A stretch of 64,000 bases of DNA, taken from the NCBI RefSeq assembly GCF_009728935.1, contig NZ_CP034235.1, forward strand, positions 6,399,501-6,463,500, written 5' to 3'. Numbering within the stretch: the first letter of the stretch is position 1; the number at the start of each line of letters is the position of its first letter. The DNA is from Paenibacillus psychroresistens (lineage in GTDB: Bacteria > Bacillota > Bacilli > Paenibacillales > NBRC-103111). Shown piece after piece: positions 16,630-23,898 of this stretch. The translations under genes and the position numbers were made by a program. The notes under the pieces were generated by a model. The model did not search any database. It saw only the letters and a list, made by a program, of their open reading frames with translations, and was not told the origin of the DNA.

Positions 16630-16775
16630 TTCACATAATCAATTTCCTTCCCACGTCATTCTTTGCATTCCTCAATAAGTCGAATAAACTTTTTAAATAA
16701 GAACAAGCTGCCTTCCTTGGATACCAGAAGTAAGCAGCGAATAGATAAGCAATACGTTGCCCGATAACAGTATAC

Positions 16776-16904
16776 TTATACTTGTGGTAAGTCTTCCTCA
16801 ATAACATGATTATTTTCAACACAGAAATTGCAATACCCTGGAAATTCATCCGATTCGTTATCATTGTTTAATTCAATTTCACAAACAACACATGTTTTTA
16901 TCAT
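16776..16904 (-). CDS. Small zinc-ribbon-like protein
   Basis: A 42-residue frame beginning MIKTCVVCEIELNNDNE with two Cys-x2-Cys knuckles (CVVC at residues 5-8 and CNFC at 25-28), the spacing of a tiny zinc ribbon. The ATG has GGAGG six bases upstream. A SigB-type promoter (16934-16959) stands 30 bp before it. The CheB-CheR pseudo-kinase follows about 150 bp downstream on the same strand with no terminator, so the two may form a stress-induced operon. The exact role is unknown. Confidence 0.8.
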   Translation of the reverse strand: MIKTCVVCEIELNNDNESDEFPGYCNFCVENNHVIEEDLPQV

Positions 16905-16933
16905 CTAAATCCTCCTTCACTGTTATACACTAT

Positions 16934-16959
16934 ATAACCTATTGATGTGGATATGAAAC
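16934..16959 (-). promoter_or_regulatory. SigB-type promoter before the zinc-ribbon gene
   Basis: Minus-strand GTTTCA (16954-16959), 14-base spacer, GGTTAT (16934-16939), one mismatch in the -10. Confidence 0.65.
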
Positions 16960-17008
16960 AGATAATTCTATCATAGCATAGTTTATAATACCAAGCGTAA
17001 ACGTATTG

Positions 17009-17047
17009 AAAAAGAGCAAGCAGGCAACGATCGCCTGCTGCTCTTTA
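17009..17047 (-). terminator. Terminator after the SLH protein gene
   Basis: AAAGAGC-aag-CAGGC / GCCTG-ct-GCTCTTT. On the minus strand it ends in TTTTTC. Confidence 0.85.
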
Positions 17048-17062
17048 TTATTGTAGGATTAA

Positions 17063-17689
17063 TTACATTACTATGTAATTACCATATCCCGGTGGTTCAA
17101 TTTGGTTGATTTTAGAGTATGATGCATAAGCTGACATGATCAGATCAGCACGTGTTGCACTTGCTGTGTAATCAAATACGGTAGGTATAAGTCCTGCTTT
17201 AAGTGCTGCTGCAACGGAGCTCTTCGCCCATACTGCTACATTTCCCGTAACTTCGTCTGTTGCACTAGTCGGTAATTGAAAGGCACGTACTAACACGACT
17301 GCAAGCTCTTCAATACTAATACGAGCTCCTGGGTTGAAGTTACCTTTTTCATCTCCTCTAAATAATGCGATCTTAGAAGTTGCACCGATGTAACCTGTAG
17401 CCCAGCCATATCCATTTAAATCTTTGTATTTATCTGCTGCTGCAGTGTCTTGCGGGAGACCCCAGAGGATGTCGACGATTTTAGACGCTTGTGCACGATT
17501 AGTGAAGCCATCCAAATTCATATCGCCTGTTTCATCTCCTGTGAAGATGCCTAGTGTGGTGAGCATGTCGTTTTGTTCATCTGCCGTTTTAACAGGTGTT
17601 ACTTCAGGAGCAGTGTCCGCTAATGCAACGGATGAGAAAACAGTGAAAGCTAGGACTAAAGACCCGATCATTGATAAACTTTTTTTCAT
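17063..17689 (-). CDS. Secreted protein made of S-layer homology (SLH) repeats
   Basis: A 208-residue precursor with a signal peptide (KKSLSMIGSLVLAFTVFSSVALA, cleavage after ALA near residue 24). The remainder is three SLH-like repeats: LGIFTGDETGDMNLDGFTNRAQ (~46), YKDLNGYGWATGYIGA then GNFNPGARISIEELAVVLVRAF (~90-140), and a weaker third to residue ~197. There is no extra catalytic domain, so it should bind wall secondary polymer as a small surface protein. GGAG precedes the ATG. A SigB-type promoter with a one-base mismatch in the -10 lies upstream, suggesting an envelope stress response. Confidence 0.88.
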   Translation of the reverse strand: MKKSLSMIGSLVLAFTVFSSVALADTAPEVTPVKTADEQNDMLTTLGIFTGDETGDMNLDGFTNRAQASKIVDILWGLPQDTAAADKYKDLNGYGWATGYIGATSKIALFRGDEKGNFNPGARISIEELAVVLVRAFQLPTSATDEVTGNVAVWAKSSVAAALKAGLIPTVFDYTASATRADLIMSAYASYSKINQIEPPGYGNYIVM

Positions 17690-17735
17690 AATAATTGCTC
17701 CTTTTTGAATCTAATTTGTTGTTGCTTGCTTATAT

Positions 17736-17761
17736 ATACACAGCTTTATAGGCTTTGAAAC
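17736..17761 (-). promoter_or_regulatory. SigB-type promoter before the SLH protein gene
   Basis: Minus-strand GTTTCA (17756-17761), 14-base spacer, GTGTAT (17736-17741), one mismatch from GGGTAT. Confidence 0.6.
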
Positions 17762-17813
17762 ATCTATTCTACATAAATTTTAAAACTACTTTTTTATAGG
17801 TAAATACTCATAG

Positions 17814-17849
17814 AAAAGGCTCCACGCAGATGTATGCGTAGAGCCTTTA
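17814..17849 (-). terminator. Terminator after the HAMP-array kinase gene
   Basis: AAAGGCTC-c-ACGCA / TGCGT-a-GAGCCTTT; on the minus strand the stem ends in TTTTC just past the stop codon. Confidence 0.85.
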
Positions 17850-17859
17850 ATAACAGCGA

Positions 17860-20800
17860 TTAACTGTACAGCCAAGCACGGATCATAGTCAGTAGCTGTG
17901 TGGTATTAACTGGTTTTGTGATGTAATCAGATGCTCCCGCTTCAATACACTTCTCACGGTCGCCAATCATTGCATTTGCTGTCAAAGCAATGATTGGCAG
18001 GAATTTAAATTCGGGAATTCGACGTATTGTGCGTGTTGTTTCGTAGCCATCCATAATCGGCATCATAATATCCATCAGCACAACGTCAATATCCGGGATT
18101 TTCCGTAAAAGCTCAATTGCATCTTTACCGTTCTCAGCAGAAACGACTTTCATATTATGACGCTCTAGAATACCTGTTAGAGCAAAAATATTACGAATAT
18201 CATCATCCACCAGCAGTACCTTTTTGGACGTTAGCTCATCCGTCTGATGAAGCTTCTTCAATATATCCACTTGTGTGGCGGATAGACTTGTGAGGCGACG
18301 ATGTAAAAACAATGCCGTTTCATCCAAAAGCATGATCGGTGATTTGGATTCTTTAATTACATATAACTTCATCAATTCTTCAAATTCCGTCTCTTCCGCT
18401 GGAGTCAAGGTTCTACTATTATTAAGCACAATAGGCGTTAAAGTATTTTTCTCGATTAATTGAATTTCTTTAATGAGCTTGTTGCTAGTAAGATCTGATA
18501 AAGAATTATCCAATACTATGCAATCATAAACTTGATTTTTCAATTGATTCAGCGCTTTTCTAGCGGTATTCACAACAGTGATAGAGATATCATCATTCTT
18601 TATAGTTTCAACCATTTGTATGCTTCGTTCTTCATCATTGCAAACAATCAACAGGCTGCGATAATCCTTTTCGGCGAATTCTTTAATATTCCTAGTAACC
18701 ACTTCAAGCTCATCTTGGGTAATGGGCTTGCACATATAAGTGAATGCCCCATACTGCAGTAAAGGAACACTCTCATCCTGAACAGTAATTAAACAAATCG
18801 GGATATGGCGCAGCTCTAGATCATTCTTCAATTGATGGATTACAGTTGCACCATCACTGTCTTGAAGCCCGACATCCAATGTAATAGCCATAGGATTATA
18901 ATGGCGAACCAGTTGGATCACTTTACTCCCTTGTGAGGTAACGATAACTTTAATGCCCTTTTTCCGTAAAATGTCTAAGAGAATCTGCGCAAACTTAACA
19001 TCATCCTCGACTACTAGATATACATCATCACCCGGTTGAATATTCTTGCGATCATCTTTAATATCCTCCTTGTAATGCTCGATCAGAAGTCCCGGCTTAA
19101 ATTGCTGCTCATAATCGGATATCAGCATTTCAACAACGGGCTTTGCTTCTTTTTTATCTTCTTGAGCTGATCTCATACTTATTGGGAGGCTTGAAGCCTT
19201 AGTCTCAAAATAATCCACATTCATCGGCAAATAAAGAATAAATGTGCTGCCTTCGCTAACTTCACTTACTAAGGTAATTTCCCCACGAAGCATTTCTGTA
19301 ATTTCTCGACTGATCGCAAGCCCCAGGCCAGTGCCGCCATAGATTCGGCTTGTGCTGCCATCTGCTTGCTGGAAGGCTTCAAAAATAATCCGCTGCTTCT
19401 CTTTAGGTATACCAATTCCGGTATCAATGACCATGATTGCCAAAACCTTCTCAGCTGTATTCAAGGTTACATGATTCCTACTCCAGCCACTGGAAACAAC
19501 GCCCATTCTTAATGTAACCTTACCTTGCGCTGTAAACTTAAAGGCATTTGAAAGTAAATTTTTAATAACCTGCTGCAGACGTTTAATATCCGTTGTAATT
19601 TTTTGTGGAGTGTTTGGCTCGACTTCAATCTCGAAATCAATTTCTTTTTCTTTGGCCATGTGATTAAAGGTACGCTTAATATTCTCAACTAGGTCTGTGA
19701 TCCGCAAATCACTAAATTCCGGAGTAATCGTGCCTGACTCTATTTTGGAAAGATCGAGAATATCGTTAATTAAATTCAACAAATCCAAGCCGGATTCATG
19801 GATCGTTTTGGAGCATTTAACCTCTTCCTCAGTCAGATTATTATCCGAATTATTAGACAGTCGTTCAGAGAGCAGCAATAGGCTATTAAGTGGTGTGCGG
19901 AGCTCGTGTGACATATTAGCTAGAAATTCCGACTTATATTTAGATGTAAGGGCAAGCTGCTCTGCTTTCTCTTCTAAGAATTGTTTAGCCAGCTCTACTT
20001 CACTATTCTTGCTTTCCACCTCTGCCTTTTGGATGACCAACATTTTCGCTTTCTCTTCCAGTTCTTCATTGGTATGCTGCAATTGCTCCTGTTGATTCTG
20101 CAGCTCTTCCGTTAAAGACTGTGATTGGGTTAGCAATTCCTCTGTACGAATATTCGCTTGCATAGTATTAAGTACAATCCCAATGCTTTCTGTCAATTGA
20201 TCCAAAAAGCCGAGATCGATTACACTAAAGCTGCGGAAGGACGCTAGCTCTAATACGGCAAGTACTTGCCCTTCAAAGATAATTGGCAAAAGCACTATAT
20301 TCAATGGAGTGGCTTCACCCAAGGCAGAGCTAATGACAACATAATCACTTGGAACATTCGTCAGCAATATGCGTTGCTTCTCAATCAAGCATTGTCCGAT
20401 TAAACCTTGGCCTGCTTTGAATTCGTTAGAGATTTGCTTGCGCTGCTGATATCCATAGCTCGCAAATAATTTGAGCACCTGCTCACCATTGACGTTTTCA
20501 TTAATGAAGAAAACTCCATGCTGCATGGAAACCAAGGGTGCCAGCTCAGAAAGAATCAGTCTGCATATGGCAATTAAATCCCGTTGCCCTTGGAGCATGC
20601 GACTAAATTTAGCGAGATTGGTCTTCAGCCAATCTTGTTCTGTATTGATCCGCGTAGTTTCTTTAAGATTGCGAATCATTTCATTGATGTTATCCTTCAA
20701 TGTAGCCATATCACCAGCTGCTTCTACAGCAATCGTTCGCGATAAATCACCTTTGGTCACTGCAGTCGCTACATTCATAATCGCGCGCACCTGCGTGGTT

Positions 20801-23601
20801 AAGTTTTCAGCAAGCTGATTTACGTTGTCCGTTAAATCTCTCCATGTTCCCGCAGCACCAGGCACATGCGCTTGACCGCCTAGCTTTCCTTCTGCACCCA
20901 CTTCACGGGCAACTGTTGTTACTTGATCAGCGAATGTAGCCAATGTATCAATCATACTGTTAATCGTATCAGTCAGCTCAGCAATCTCGCCCTTCGCTTC
21001 AACGGTCAGCTTGAGCTTGAGATTACCGTTTGCAACAGCAGTCACAACCTTGGCAATTCCCCGTACCTGGTCAGTTAAATTAGTCGCCATAATATTAACG
21101 TTATCCGTTAGGTCCTTCCAGATCCCACCGACCCCTCTAACCTGTGATTGCCCGCCCAGCTTGCCTTCCGTACCAACCTCACGCGCTACCCGTGTAACCT
21201 CAGAAGCAAATGAATTCAGCTGATCCACCATCGTATTCATCGTATCCTTAAGCTCAAGCAGCTCGCCTTTGACATCCACGGTGATTTTCTTAGATAGATC
21301 TCCATTAGCTACCGCAGTCACGACCTTAGCAATTCCACGAACCTGATCCGTCAAATTATTCGCCATGATATTAACATTGTCGGTGAGGCCTTTCCAAGTA
21401 CCTGAAACATCCTTAACATCGGCTTGCCCACCTAGCTTGCCTTCCGTTCCTACCTCGCGGGCTACGCGAGTAACCTCTGAAGCAAAATTACTGAGCTGAT
21501 CGACCATCGTATTAATCGTGCTCTTTAATTGGAGAATTTCGCCTTTAACATCTACGGTAATTTTCTTCGAAAGATCACCATTTGCAACTGCTGTCGTCAC
21601 TTCTGCAATATTTCGTACCTGATCCGTTAAATTGCTCGCCATATAATTAACACTCTCAGTGAGATCCTTCCAAGTCCCTCCAACGCCTTTAACCTGAGCT
21701 TGTCCACCCAGCTTGCCTTCCGTACCTACCTCACGCGCAACTCGTGTAACCTCGGATGCAAATGTACTTAGTTGATCTACCATCGTATTAATCGTGTTCT
21801 TCAGTTCAAGAATTTCTCCACGGAAATCTGCTGTGATTTTCTTAGACAGATCTCCATTGGCTACCGCTGTAGTAACCAAAGCAATATTACGTACCTGATT
21901 GGTTACATTTAGCGCCATGTAATTAACATTCTCCGTTAAATCCTTCCATGTCCCGCCAACACCTTTAACCTCAGCTTGACCACCAAGCTTACCTTCGGTT
22001 CCAACCTCACGCGCAACTCGCGTTACCTCAGAGGCAAACGTACTAAGCTGTTCCACCATCGTATTGATCGTACTCTTCAATTCAAGAATTTCACCGCGGG
22101 CATTAACCGTAATTTGCTTAGTCAAATCACCTTTTGCAACCGCCGTTGTCACCTCAGCAATATTACGTACCTGGTCCGTCAAATTGATCGCCATGAAATT
22201 AACGCTATCCGTAAGAATTTTCCAAGTGCCAGAGACATCCTTAACATCCGCTTGCCCACCGAGCTTACCCTCAATCCCAACTTCACTTGCAACGCGAGTT
22301 ACCTCAGACGCAAATGTACTTAGCTGATCCACCATCGTATTAATTGTGCTCTTCAGCTCAAGAATTTCACCTTTTACATCAACGGTAATTTTTTTGGAAA
22401 GATCCCCATTGGCCACAGCCGTTGTAACATCTGCTATATTCCGCACCTGATTGGTCAAATTACTCGCCATATAATTTACGCTTTCGGTTAAATCTCGCCA
22501 GGTACCACCTACATCCTGCACCTGAGCTTGACCGCCGAGCTTGCCATCTGTCCCAACCTCACGGGCAACCCGAGTAACCTCAGAGGCAAATGTGCTAAGC
22601 TGATCCACCATCATGTTGATCGTATTCTTCAGCTCGAGAATTTCACCTTGTACATCTGCCGTAATTTTTTTAGAGAGATCGCCTTTTGCAACTGCTGTGG
22701 TAACTGCAGCAATATTCCGCACCTGATCAGTTAAATTGCTCGCCATATAATTTACACTGTCCGTTAGATCCTTCCAAGTCCCCCCAACACCTACTACCTC
22801 AGCCTGCCCACCTAGCTTCCCTTCTGTGCCAACCTCGCGCGCAACACGCGTAACCTCAGATGAGAAGGTTCGTAATTGATCCACCATGGTATTAATTGTG
22901 CTCTTCAGTTCAAGAATTTCACCTCTGGCGTCGACCGTAATCTGCTTGGATAAATCTCCATTCGCAACTGCTGTTGTGACTTCTGCAATATTTCGAACTT
23001 GACTGGTTAAATTCCCCGCCATGTAATTAACACTTTCAGTTAAATCTTTCCACGTGCCACCTACACCTATAACCTTAGCTTGACCACCAAGCTTGCCTTC
23101 TGTTCCAACCTCACGAGCCACACGGGTAACTTCAGATGCAAAGGTGCTTAGCTGATCAACCATCGTATTAATCGTATTCTTCATTTCAAGAATTTCACCT
23201 TGTACATCTGCCGTAATTTTCTTGGACAAGTCCCCATTCGCAACGGCTCCAATTACCCGTACCATTTCACTAGTGGGTTGGGTTAGGTCTGTAATTAAAT
23301 CGTTAATTGAATCCGTAAAAACCTGCCAGGAGCCAGAATGGTTCTGCAGTGTCAAACGTTTATTCAGCTTCCCCTGCTTCCCTACTACATTGACAATATT
23401 CTTTACCTCGATGAATAAGTTTTCTTTAATATCCATAATATCATTAAACGTGTCTGCAATTTTCCCAGCTATTCCGTTCTTGTCATAAGGAAGCCTTAAT
23501 GAAAAATCCCCTTTTTTGAGTGCAATTAAAGCATTTAAAAGCTCCTTGGAGTCGATATGGTCACTACTTGTTTCATTAAGTACATTATCCTGATTCTTCA
23601 T
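17860..23601 (-). CDS. Soluble HAMP-array hybrid histidine kinase with three receiver domains
   Basis: A 1913-residue cytoplasmic sensor resembling fungal group III (Nik1/Os-1) kinases. After a diverged N-terminal HAMP unit, nine ~92-residue HAMP pairs run from about residue 119 to 947, each with AVANGDLSKKIT, GEILELKSTINTMVDQL, REVGTEGKLGGQA and GGTWKDLT. A GAF domain (~1000-1150, AGQGLIGQ) and a coiled coil follow. HisKA is FLANMSHELRTPLNS (His ~1232), and HATPase has DTGIGIP and GGTGLGL. Three REC domains follow (~1520, 1645, 1790); the third is canonical (LMDIMMPIMDG), the others diverged. No membrane segment is seen. The ATG was chosen for its GAGAGG site, 12 codons inside the longest frame. 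A perfect SigB-type promoter lies 200 bp upstream. Nik1-type arrays sense osmotic stress in fungi; that role here is inference. Confidence 0.93.
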   Translation of the reverse strand: MKNQDNVLNETSSDHIDSKELLNALIALKKGDFSLRLPYDKNGIAGKIADTFNDIMDIKENLFIEVKNIVNVVGKQGKLNKRLTLQNHSGSWQVFTDSINDLITDLTQPTSEMVRVIGAVANGDLSKKITADVQGEILEMKNTINTMVDQLSTFASEVTRVAREVGTEGKLGGQAKVIGVGGTWKDLTESVNYMAGNLTSQVRNIAEVTTAVANGDLSKQITVDARGEILELKSTINTMVDQLRTFSSEVTRVAREVGTEGKLGGQAEVVGVGGTWKDLTDSVNYMASNLTDQVRNIAAVTTAVAKGDLSKKITADVQGEILELKNTINMMVDQLSTFASEVTRVAREVGTDGKLGGQAQVQDVGGTWRDLTESVNYMASNLTNQVRNIADVTTAVANGDLSKKITVDVKGEILELKSTINTMVDQLSTFASEVTRVASEVGIEGKLGGQADVKDVSGTWKILTDSVNFMAINLTDQVRNIAEVTTAVAKGDLTKQITVNARGEILELKSTINTMVEQLSTFASEVTRVAREVGTEGKLGGQAEVKGVGGTWKDLTENVNYMALNVTNQVRNIALVTTAVANGDLSKKITADFRGEILELKNTINTMVDQLSTFASEVTRVAREVGTEGKLGGQAQVKGVGGTWKDLTESVNYMASNLTDQVRNIAEVTTAVANGDLSKKITVDVKGEILQLKSTINTMVDQLSNFASEVTRVAREVGTEGKLGGQADVKDVSGTWKGLTDNVNIMANNLTDQVRGIAKVVTAVANGDLSKKITVDVKGELLELKDTMNTMVDQLNSFASEVTRVAREVGTEGKLGGQSQVRGVGGIWKDLTDNVNIMATNLTDQVRGIAKVVTAVANGNLKLKLTVEAKGEIAELTDTINSMIDTLATFADQVTTVAREVGAEGKLGGQAHVPGAAGTWRDLTDNVNQLAENLTTQVRAIMNVATAVTKGDLSRTIAVEAAGDMATLKDNINEMIRNLKETTRINTEQDWLKTNLAKFSRMLQGQRDLIAICRLILSELAPLVSMQHGVFFINENVNGEQVLKLFASYGYQQRKQISNEFKAGQGLIGQCLIEKQRILLTNVPSDYVVISSALGEATPLNIVLLPIIFEGQVLAVLELASFRSFSVIDLGFLDQLTESIGIVLNTMQANIRTEELLTQSQSLTEELQNQQEQLQHTNEELEEKAKMLVIQKAEVESKNSEVELAKQFLEEKAEQLALTSKYKSEFLANMSHELRTPLNSLLLLSERLSNNSDNNLTEEEVKCSKTIHESGLDLLNLINDILDLSKIESGTITPEFSDLRITDLVENIKRTFNHMAKEKEIDFEIEVEPNTPQKITTDIKRLQQVIKNLLSNAFKFTAQGKVTLRMGVVSSGWSRNHVTLNTAEKVLAIMVIDTGIGIPKEKQRIIFEAFQQADGSTSRIYGGTGLGLAISREITEMLRGEITLVSEVSEGSTFILYLPMNVDYFETKASSLPISMRSAQEDKKEAKPVVEMLISDYEQQFKPGLLIEHYKEDIKDDRKNIQPGDDVYLVVEDDVKFAQILLDILRKKGIKVIVTSQGSKVIQLVRHYNPMAITLDVGLQDSDGATVIHQLKNDLELRHIPICLITVQDESVPLLQYGAFTYMCKPITQDELEVVTRNIKEFAEKDYRSLLIVCNDEERSIQMVETIKNDDISITVVNTARKALNQLKNQVYDCIVLDNSLSDLTSNKLIKEIQLIEKNTLTPIVLNNSRTLTPAEETEFEELMKLYVIKESKSPIMLLDETALFLHRRLTSLSATQVDILKKLHQTDELTSKKVLLVDDDIRNIFALTGILERHNMKVVSAENGKDAIELLRKIPDIDVVLMDIMMPIMDGYETTRTIRRIPEFKFLPIIALTANAMIGDREKCIEAGASDYITKPVNTTQLLTMIRAWLYS
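20730..23270 (-). repeat. Tandem ~276-bp repeats encoding the HAMP array
   Basis: Nine consecutive in-frame units of about 276 bp plus a partial tenth, all within the HAMP-array kinase gene. Units are highly alike in the block encoding EVTRVAREVGTEGKLGGQA. Units 2-8 are most alike and units 9-10 most diverged. Similarity at DNA level makes this a likely site of recombination or copy-number change. Confidence 0.85.
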
Positions 23602-23640
23602 ATAAAGCTTCCTCTCCTTGACCTTAGTAAACAGCAAGTA

Positions 23641-23666
23641 GGGAAGAGTAGCTTTCTACTCTTCCC
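23641..23666. other. Perfect 10-bp hairpin in the leader of the HAMP-array kinase gene
   Basis: GGGAAGAGTA-gctttc-TACTCTTCCC. It lies about 40 bp before the kinase start and downstream of its SigB-type promoter, so it should be in the 5' untranslated RNA. No T-tract follows in the direction of the gene, so it does not look like a terminator. Confidence 0.6.
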
Positions 23667-23798
23667 TTAGTCAAATTCAATTTAGAATAATCTTGTAAAA
23701 TACGTTGCTAAACTCTTCTTCGTCCAGTTATTAGGGAAACAATAAACAGGACAATCAACATGTCCGACACCTGCTCTCCTGTTTCAAGTTTAATCTTC

Positions 23799-23823
23799 TT
23801 ACCCATTATTCATATTTTGAAAC
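23799..23823 (-). promoter_or_regulatory. SigB-type promoter of the HAMP-array kinase gene
   Basis: Minus-strand GTTTCA (23818-23823), 13-base spacer, GGGTAA (23799-23804). About 200 bp upstream of the start codon, with a leader hairpin between. Confidence 0.75.
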
Positions 23824-23837
23824 ATTTTAAACAAAAT

Positions 23838-23878
23838 AAAAAAAATACCCTGCCTGCAGAATAGCAGGAGGATATCGA
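23838..23878 (-). terminator. Probable terminator after the CHASE3 kinase gene
   Basis: Short stem CCTGC/GCAGG (23853-23868) followed on the minus strand, after about six bases, by a run of nine T. Weak stem, strong T-tract. Confidence 0.45.
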
Positions 23879-23898
23879 TGGATTGCTAGATAACAAGA

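Noticed and set aside
16631..16864. 77-codon minus-strand frame
   Set aside because: It has no ribosome binding site and overlaps the better 42-residue zinc-ribbon gene (16776-16904) in another frame.
21976..22327. Plus-strand open frames antisense to the HAMP array
   Set aside because: They recur with the repeat period and have no ribosome binding sites; they mirror the coding strand's composition.
20730..23270. Regularly spaced repeats that might suggest a CRISPR array
   Set aside because: The units are 276 bp, in frame, and encode HAMP domains; there are no short repeats with unique spacers.
23708..23806. 32-codon minus-strand frame starting MGKKIK with a hydrophobic end
   Set aside because: Its start lies within the -10 box of the SigB-type promoter at 23799-23804 and has no ribosome binding site.
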